From Aristolochia californica (Eukaryota > Streptophyta > Magnoliopsida > Piperales > Aristolochiaceae), in assembly GCA_029961685.1 (NCBI GenBank), contig JARWKL010000014.1:625001-689000 (forward strand): DNA of 64,000 bases, read 5' to 3'. Positions 57,969 to 64,000 of the stretch are shown here, piece by piece. The translations under genes and the position numbers were made by a program. The first letter of the stretch is position 1, and every line of letters begins with the position of its first letter. Under the pieces are notes generated by a model. That model was given only the letters and a program-made list of their open reading frames with translations. It made no database searches and had not been told where the DNA came from.

Positions 57969-59290
57969 CCAGTGCTTCTATCAGCATCGTAGGTTTCAAA
58001 GTTTTGAGCTTCTGCACGGTCTCTGCAAAATGCCCACTTCCTTGATCAGGCAAATCATCTCGATCAACACTTGTGATCACCACATAATCTAGGCCCCATG
58101 ATGCTATTGCTTGAGCCACATTAGAGGGTTCATTTGGATCTGGCGGAGGAGGAGTACGTGATGTCTTCACATTACAAAATCTGGAAAAGCATATAAAGAA
58201 AATATATAAAAAACTATAATCTTGCTTGTTTGCATCTTGAGGATCCAAACAATAGTATAATTCTCAAAATCTTCCCATGAAGTAGCACATAGTGGACTTG
58301 TTTCTAGCTCCAATCTGAAAGAGTCAATATCGCAAGAGTCAGTCCACTTCACATAACCTATAGAACTAATATTGTGGTATACTTCAGCAGAAGTTTGGGT
58401 TTGTGATTAGCTCTACTGAAATCTTAAATCAACTATTAATCTATCTAGTCCATCCTTCCACATGCAGGGTTAGTCTAGTTGACCCCGCCTTTGACATCAA
58501 CTTTCTAGATTGTGTAATTTATTCCTGTTAGTTGCGACGATATTTTATGTAGATTAGTATTTTTTATATATAAATGTCTGCAAAGTAACTTGATTTGTAC
58601 CAGTTCTACTTTAGATGCTATTTCAAACTCATAAAAAGAATAACTATGTTAGTGATTACAACGTCTGAACCTCAAAAACTGGTCTTCCATTTTCCTTATA
58701 AATCTCTGTCTTATTATTGGGGGTTATAGGTTAATAATCATTACTAAACTCAAAACATTGGTTTTCAAATTTCTTATATATTTTATGGTTAACACTTGAA
58801 CTTGTAGAATAATTGTCCATTGAAACACCAGCACTTACCTGCATCCTCGAGTGCAAGTATCACCCAGTATCATGATCGTAGCGGTGGCGGTTCCAGTCTC
58901 CCCGCCGGACCAGCATTCCCCCAAATTGGGACATTTTGCCTCCTCGCAGATAGTATGGAGCTTCAATTCTCTTAACTTATTCTTGATTTGGGTATACTTA
59001 GACCCTCCAGGGATGGATTCCTTCATCCATTTGGGCTTGGAAAGGGGCTTTTTTTTTGTCCCAACTTCGACCGAGTACTCATTGTTCTCCCGGAGGCGGA
59101 TGAAATCAGTGAGAGACGGTGAATCGGCGGTAAGCCGAGCGCACAAACCCGCAAGGGTTTGAGGGGGGTTGAGGGTTTCCTGGGAGGGGGAGGACGACGA
59201 GGAAAACGAAGAGGAGGAGATCACCAGACATTTGACGGAGGAATTCAAAGGTTTGATGTACTTCGCAAGAGAGAAAAGGCGTGGATACAT
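57969..59290 (-). pseudogene. LIP1: Lipoyl synthase, mitochondrial: exons 1 and 2 only
   Basis: Exon 1 (58839-59290, 452 bases) and exon 2 (57969-58180, 212 bases) join in phase across GT-AG. They encode the N-terminal 220 or so residues of the mitochondrial radical-SAM enzyme that inserts sulfur into octanoyl groups to make lipoate. The ATG at 59290 starts [13 protein letters not shown], a presequence-like segment followed by a long Ser run. The auxiliary cluster motif [12 protein letters not shown] has all three cysteines (115, 120, 126). The radical-SAM CTRGCRFC (146, 150, 153) spans the exon junction. Exon 2 continues [16 protein letters not shown] and [20 protein letters not shown] to MLIEAL. 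Nothing encoding the C-terminal half is present, so this copy cannot make a complete enzyme as it stands. It is copy 1 of the tandem exon array. Confidence 0.85.
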
Positions 59291-59892
59291 CTTCAACCTT
59301 TCCTCGCTTCCAACCTCTTTCTCAGTTCTTGTTTCTGAAAGCAGATCCCAGATATAAACTTCTCAACTTGCCACAACAACCGCAAGAGGCTGGAAACTAT
59401 TCATCGAATTGGGGACTAGGGAGCTTTTTCTTGTTTTTGGCGTGTGAGAGCCGTAGGATATTGTTTCAATGGTGCTTACTGCAATTGGATTGCACAGGAA
59501 TTTAAATAATATTTTATATAACAAAATTTTAGAATTAACGAGTCTGAATTTTTTTTCAAAGTTCTAAAAAATTCAAATGAAACTCCAAACTTTGGTTTTA
59601 ATAATAAAAAATAAATTAATATTTTAATAAAGAATATAATATATGTTTGTCCTTCAATTTGACAACCATCCAAGAATTTAACTATACAGTTTTACAAAGC
59701 TACAATCAATTGGAAGTTGTGTATTTTTACGGTTTTTCTATATATGCAACATTAATAACGCAACAACAAGCTTGCAATAAGCATGGGTTTGTATGAGCTC
59801 TTCCGCAATGGAAAGAAGAAACGATAATAGCTATTTGACACGAAATAAGATAACCCCGCTGGAAAAACCTGCCCATGATAGCAAGCACTTAC

Positions 59893-60344
59893 CTGCATCC
59901 TCGAGTGCAAGTATCACCCAGTATCATGATCGTAGCGGTGGCAGTTCCAGTCTCCCCGCCGGACCAGCGTTCCCCCAAATTAGGACATTTTGCCTCCTCG
60001 TAGACAGTATGGAGCTTCAATTCTCTTAGCTTATTCTTGATTTGGGTATACTTAGACCCTCCAGGGATGGATTCCTTCATCCATTTGGGCTTGGAAAAGG
60101 GCTTTTTTTTTGTCCCAACTTCGACCGAGTACTCGTTGTTCTCCCAGAGGCGGATGAAATCAGTGAGAGACGGTGATTCGGCGGTAAGCCGAGTGCGCAA
60201 ACCCGCAACGGTTTGAGGGGGGTTGAGGGTTTCCTGGGAGGGGGAGGACGACGAGGAAAACGAAGAGGAGGAGATCGCCAGACATTTGACGGAGGAATTC
60301 GAAGGTTTGATGTACTTCGCAAGAGAGAAAAGGCGTGGATACAT
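59893..60344 (-). pseudogene. Lipoyl synthase exon 1, tandem copy 2
   Basis: Open from ATG at 60344 to a normal donor after 59893, 452 bases and the same phase as copy 1. Two of the three auxiliary-cluster cysteines are lost: Cys115 is Tyr (YEEAKC) and Cys126 is Arg (GERW). The radical-SAM cysteines of CTRGC are kept. Without a downstream exon of its own it could only splice to 58180. Confidence 0.9.
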
Positions 60345-60937
60345 CTTCAACCTTTCCTCGCTTCCAACCTCTTTCTCAGTTCTGTTTTCTGAAAGCAGAT
60401 CCCAGATATCAACTTCTCAACTTGCCACAACAACCGCAAGAGGCTGGAAACTATTCATCGAATTGGGGACTAGGGAGTGTTTTTGGCGTGTGAGGGCCGT
60501 AGGATATTGTTTCAATGGTTTTTACTGCAATTGGATTGCACTGGAATTTAAATAATATTTTATATTAAAAATTTTAGAATTAACAAGTGTGAATTTTTTT
60601 TCAAAGTACTAAAAAATTCAAATGAAACTCCAGACTTTGGTTTGAATAATAAAAAATAAATTAATATTTTAATAAATAATATAATATATGTTTGTACTTC
60701 AATTTGACAACCATCCAAGAATTTAACTATATAGTTTTACAGAGCTACAATCGATTGGAAGTTGTGTATTTTTACGATTTTTCTATATATGCAACATTAA
60801 TAACGCAACAACAAGCTTGCAATAAGCATGGGTTTGTATGAGCTCTTCCGCATTGGAAAAAAGAAACGATAATAGCTATTTGACACGAAATAAGATAACC
60901 CAGCTGGAAAAACCTGCCCATGATAGCAAGCACTTAC

Positions 60938-61390
60938 CCTGCATCCTCGAGTGCAAGTATCACCCAGTATCATGATCGTAGCGGTGGCGGTTCCAGTCTC
61001 CCCCCAGGACCAGCGTTCCCCCAAATTAGGACATTTTGCCTCCTCGCAGACAGTATGGAGCTTCAATTCTCTTAGCTTATTCTTGATTTGGGTATACTTA
61101 GACCCTCCAGGGATGGATTCCTTCATCCATTTGGGCTTGGAAAGGGGCTTTTTTTTTTTCCCAACTTCGATCGAGTACTCATTGTTCTCCCGGAGGCGGA
61201 TGAAATCAGTGAGAGACGGTGATTCGGCGGTAAGCCGAGCGCACAAACCCGCAACGGTTTGAGGGGGGTTGAGGGTTTCCTGGGAGGGGGAGGACGACGA
61301 GGAAAACGAAGAGGAGGAGATCACCAGATATTTGACGGAGGAATTCGAAGGTTTGATGTACTTCGGAAGAGAGAAACGGCGCGGATACAT
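60938..61390 (-). pseudogene. Lipoyl synthase exon 1, tandem copy 3
   Basis: ATG at 61390. One extra G sits at the splice junction (GCAGGGTAAGTG), so use of the consensus donor gives 453 bases and a frame shift into exon 2. Cys126 is Arg; Cys115 and Cys120 remain. If unspliced, the frame reads on into spacer for about 48 more codons. Confidence 0.9.
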
Positions 61391-61984
61391 CTTCAACCTT
61401 TCCTCACTTCCAACCTTTTTCTCAGTTCTTGTTTCTGAAAGCAGATCCCAGATATCAACTTCTCAACTTGCCACAACAACCGCAAGAGGCTGGAAACTAT
61501 TCATCGAATTGGGGACTAGGGAGTGTTTTTGGCGTGTTAGGGCCTTATGATATTGTTTCAATGGTTTTTACTGCAATTGGATTGCACTGGAATTTAAATA
61601 ATATTTTATATAACAAAATTTTAGAATTAACGAAACTAAATTTTTTTTCAAAGTTCTAAAAAATTCAAATGAAACTCCAGACTTTGGTTTTAATAATAAA
61701 AAATAAATTAATATTTTAATAAAGAATATAATATATGTTTGTATTTCAATTTGACAAGCATCCAAGAATTTAACTATATAGTTTTACAGAGCTACAATCG
61801 ATTGGAAGTTGTGTATTTTTACGATTTTTCAATATATACAACATTAATAACGCAACAACAAGCTTGCAATAAGCATGGGTTTGTATATGCTCTTCTGCAT
61901 TGGAAAGAAGAAACGATAATAGCTATTTGACAGGAAATAAGATAACCCAGCTGGAAAAACCTGCCCATGATAGCAAGCACTTAC

Positions 61985-62436
61985 TTGCATCCTCGAGTGC
62001 AAGTATCACCCAGTATCATGATCGTAGCGGTGGCGGTTCCAGTCTCCCCGCCGGACCAGCGTTCCCCCAAATTAGGACATTTTGCCTCCTCGCAGACAGT
62101 ATGGAGCTTCAATTCTCTTAGCTTATTCTTGATTTGGGTATACTTAGACCCTCCAGGGATGGATTCCTTCATCCATTTGGGCTTGGAAAGGGGCTTCTTT
62201 TTGGTCCCAACTTCAACCGAGTACTCATTGTTCTCCCGGAGGCGGATGAAATCAGTGAGAGACGGTGATTCGGCGGTAAGCCGAGCGCGCAAACCCGCAT
62301 GGGTTTGAGGGGGGTTGAGGGTTTCCTGGGAGGGGGAGGACAACGAGGAAAACGAAGAGGAGGAGATCACCAGACATTTGACGGAGGAATTCGAAGGTTT
62401 GATGTACTTCGCAAGAGAGAAAAGGCGCGGATACAT
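61985..62436 (-). pseudogene. Lipoyl synthase exon 1, tandem copy 4
   Basis: ATG at 62436, 452 bases. The last exon base is A instead of G (GCAA|GTAAGTG), which weakens the donor and would change Arg151 to Lys. Cys126 is Arg. The remainder is nearly identical to copies 2, 3 and 5. Confidence 0.9.
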
Positions 62437-63030
62437 CTTCAACCTTTCCTCGCTTCCAACCTCTTTCTCAGTTCTTGTTTCTGAAAGCAGATCCCAGATA
62501 TCAACTTCTCAACTTGCCACAACAACCGCAAGAGGCTGGAAACTATTCATCGAATTGGGGACTAGGGAGTGTTTTTGGCGTGTGAGGGCCGTAGGATATT
62601 GTTTCAATGGTTTTTTCTGCAATTGGATTGCACTGGAATTTAAATAATATTTTATATAACAAAATTTTAGAATTAACAAGTGTGAATTTTTTTTCAAAGT
62701 TCTAAAAAATTCAAATGAAACTCGAGACTTTGGTTTTAATAATAAAAAATAAATTAATATTTTAATAAAGAATATAATATATGTTTGTACTTCAATTTGA
62801 CAACCATCCAAGAATTTAACTATATAGTTTTACAGAGCTACAATCGATTGGAAGTTGTGTATTTTTACGATTTTTCTATATATGCAACATTAATAATGCA
62901 ACAACAAGCTTGCAATAAGCATGGGTTTGTATGAGCTCTTCCGCATTCGAAAGAAGAAACGATAATAGCTATTTGACAGAAAATAAGATAACCCAGCTCG
63001 AAAAACCTACCCATGATAGCAAGCACTTAC

Positions 63031-63482
63031 CTGCATCCTCGAGTGCAAGTATCACCAAGTATCATGATCGTAGCGGTGGCGGTTCCAGTCTCCCCGCCGG
63101 ACCAGCGTTCCCCCAAATTAGCACATTTTGCCTCCTCACAGACAGTATGGAGCTTCAATTCTCTTAACTTATTCTTGATTTGGGTATACTTAGACCCTCC
63201 AGGGATGGATTCCTTCATCCATTTGGGCTTGGAAAGGGGTTTTTTTTTTGTCCCAACTTCGACCGAGTACTCATTGTTCTCCCGGAGGCGGATGAAATCA
63301 GTGAGAGACGGTGATTCGGCGGTAAGCCGAGCGCACAAACCCGCAAGGGTTTGAGGGGGGTTGAGGGTTTCCTGGGAGGGGGAGGACGACGAGGAAAACG
63401 AAGAGGAGGAGATCACCAGACTTTTGACGGAGGAATTCAAAGGTTTGATGTACTTCGCAAGAGAGAAAAGGCGCGGATACAT
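63031..63482 (-). pseudogene. Lipoyl synthase exon 1, tandem copy 5
   Basis: ATG at 63482, 452 bases, normal donor. Cys126 is Arg, and Pro121 is Ala (CANLGER). The rest is intact. Its upstream flank runs to the end of the window, where the next unit would be expected to begin at about 64068. Confidence 0.9.
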
Positions 63483-64000
63483 CTTCAACCTTTCCTTACT
63501 TCCAACCTCTTTCTCAGTTCTTGTTTCTGAAAGCTGATCCCAGATATCAACTTCTCAACTTGCCACAACAACCGCAAGAGGCTGGAAACTATTCATCGAA
63601 TTGGGGACTAGGGAGTGTTTTTGGCGTGTGAGGGCCGTAGGATATTGTTTCAATGGTTTTTACTGCAATTGGATTGCACTGGAATTTAAATAATATTTTG
63701 TATAACAAAATTTTAGAATTAACAAGTGTGAATTTTTTTTCAAAGTTCTAAAATATTCAAATGAAACTCCAGACTTTGGTTTTAATAAATAAAAATAAAT
63801 TAATATTTTAATAAAGAATATAATATATGTTTGTACTTCAATTTGACAACCATCCAAGAATTTAACTATATAGTTTTACAGAGCTACAATCGATTGGAAA
63901 TTGTGTATTTTTACGATTTTTCTATATATGCAACATTAATAATGCAACAACAAGCTTGCAATAAGCATGGGTTTGTTTGAGCTCTTCCGCATTGGAAAGA

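Larger units (their letters stand above)
58830..64000 (-). repeat. Tandem array of lipoyl synthase exon 1 with its 5' flank, five or more units
   Basis: Five head-to-tail units: 58830-59883, 59884-60928, 60929-61975, 61976-63021 and 63022 to beyond 64000. The first is 1054 bases, the others 1045-1047. Each unit is exon 1, about ten bases of intron 1 (starting GTAAGTGCT) and roughly 590 bases of 5' flank, on the minus strand. The right end of the window is still inside unit 5, so the array continues. Homology between unit 1 and the rest starts exactly at AGCACTTACC, just inside intron 1. Confidence 0.97.

Noticed and set aside
59476..63857. Repeated 65-100 codon minus-strand frames starting with MDGCQIE or similar in the lipoyl synthase array
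   Set aside because: They lie in the A/T-rich 5' flank of each unit and differ freely between units. They are repeated only because the whole unit is repeated.
1..64000. tRNA, rRNA and CRISPR features
   Set aside because: I found no convincing tRNA cloverleaf boxes or rRNA sequence. The tandem repeats are promoter-exon units, not spacer-repeat arrays.

Overview
This is nuclear DNA of a flowering plant. The genes are intron-rich, have A/T-rich GT-AG introns, and match well-known angiosperm families. They sit among A/T-rich spacers, microsatellites, a complete Ty1/copia retrotransposon and a small plastid-DNA insert. I cannot name the species from sequence alone. Gene models below were built by joining exons by eye at splice sites and checking reading phase across every junction.

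Layout, left to right: exon 1 of DGAT1 (minus, rest off the left edge); a 13-exon plastidic-glucose-transporter-like gene (plus); a proline-rich protein with a repeated decamer (minus); about 9 kb with no convincing gene; EMBRYONIC FLOWER 1 (plus), whose promoter holds telomere-like repeats; the CDK-activating kinase CDKF;1 (minus); a repeat-rich spacer that includes a duplicated 5' leader for the next gene, CCMH (plus), a mitochondrial cytochrome c maturation factor; a type II ROP GTPase (minus); a copia element of 5.36 kb with two LTRs, a 5-bp target duplication, primer-binding site and polypurine tract, but dead coding sequence; a decayed second copia fragment; the malonyl-CoA synthetase AAE13 (plus, 17 exons); a plastid rps3 fragment; and finally a truncated lipoyl synthase locus (minus).

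The most unusual region is the right end. Lipoyl synthase exon 1 and its 5' flank are repeated head-to-tail at least five times (period about 1046 bp) and the array runs off the window. The repeat breakpoint lies only about ten bases inside intron 1. Only the copy next to exon 2 keeps the full auxiliary iron-sulfur cysteine set; the four distal copies share a Cys-to-Arg change. Exons 3 onward are absent.

Other points of interest: AAE13 has a 79-bp AT-AC (U12-type) intron and a GC-AG intron, plus an N-terminal extension ahead of an internal Met that fits dual mitochondrial/cytosolic targeting. The ROP gene's last intron interrupts what would otherwise be a CaaX box, so intron retention would swap the lipid anchor. 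AAE13 (mitochondrial malonyl-CoA supply) and lipoyl synthase (a user of mitochondrial fatty-acid synthesis) lie next to each other, although the lipoyl synthase copy looks broken.
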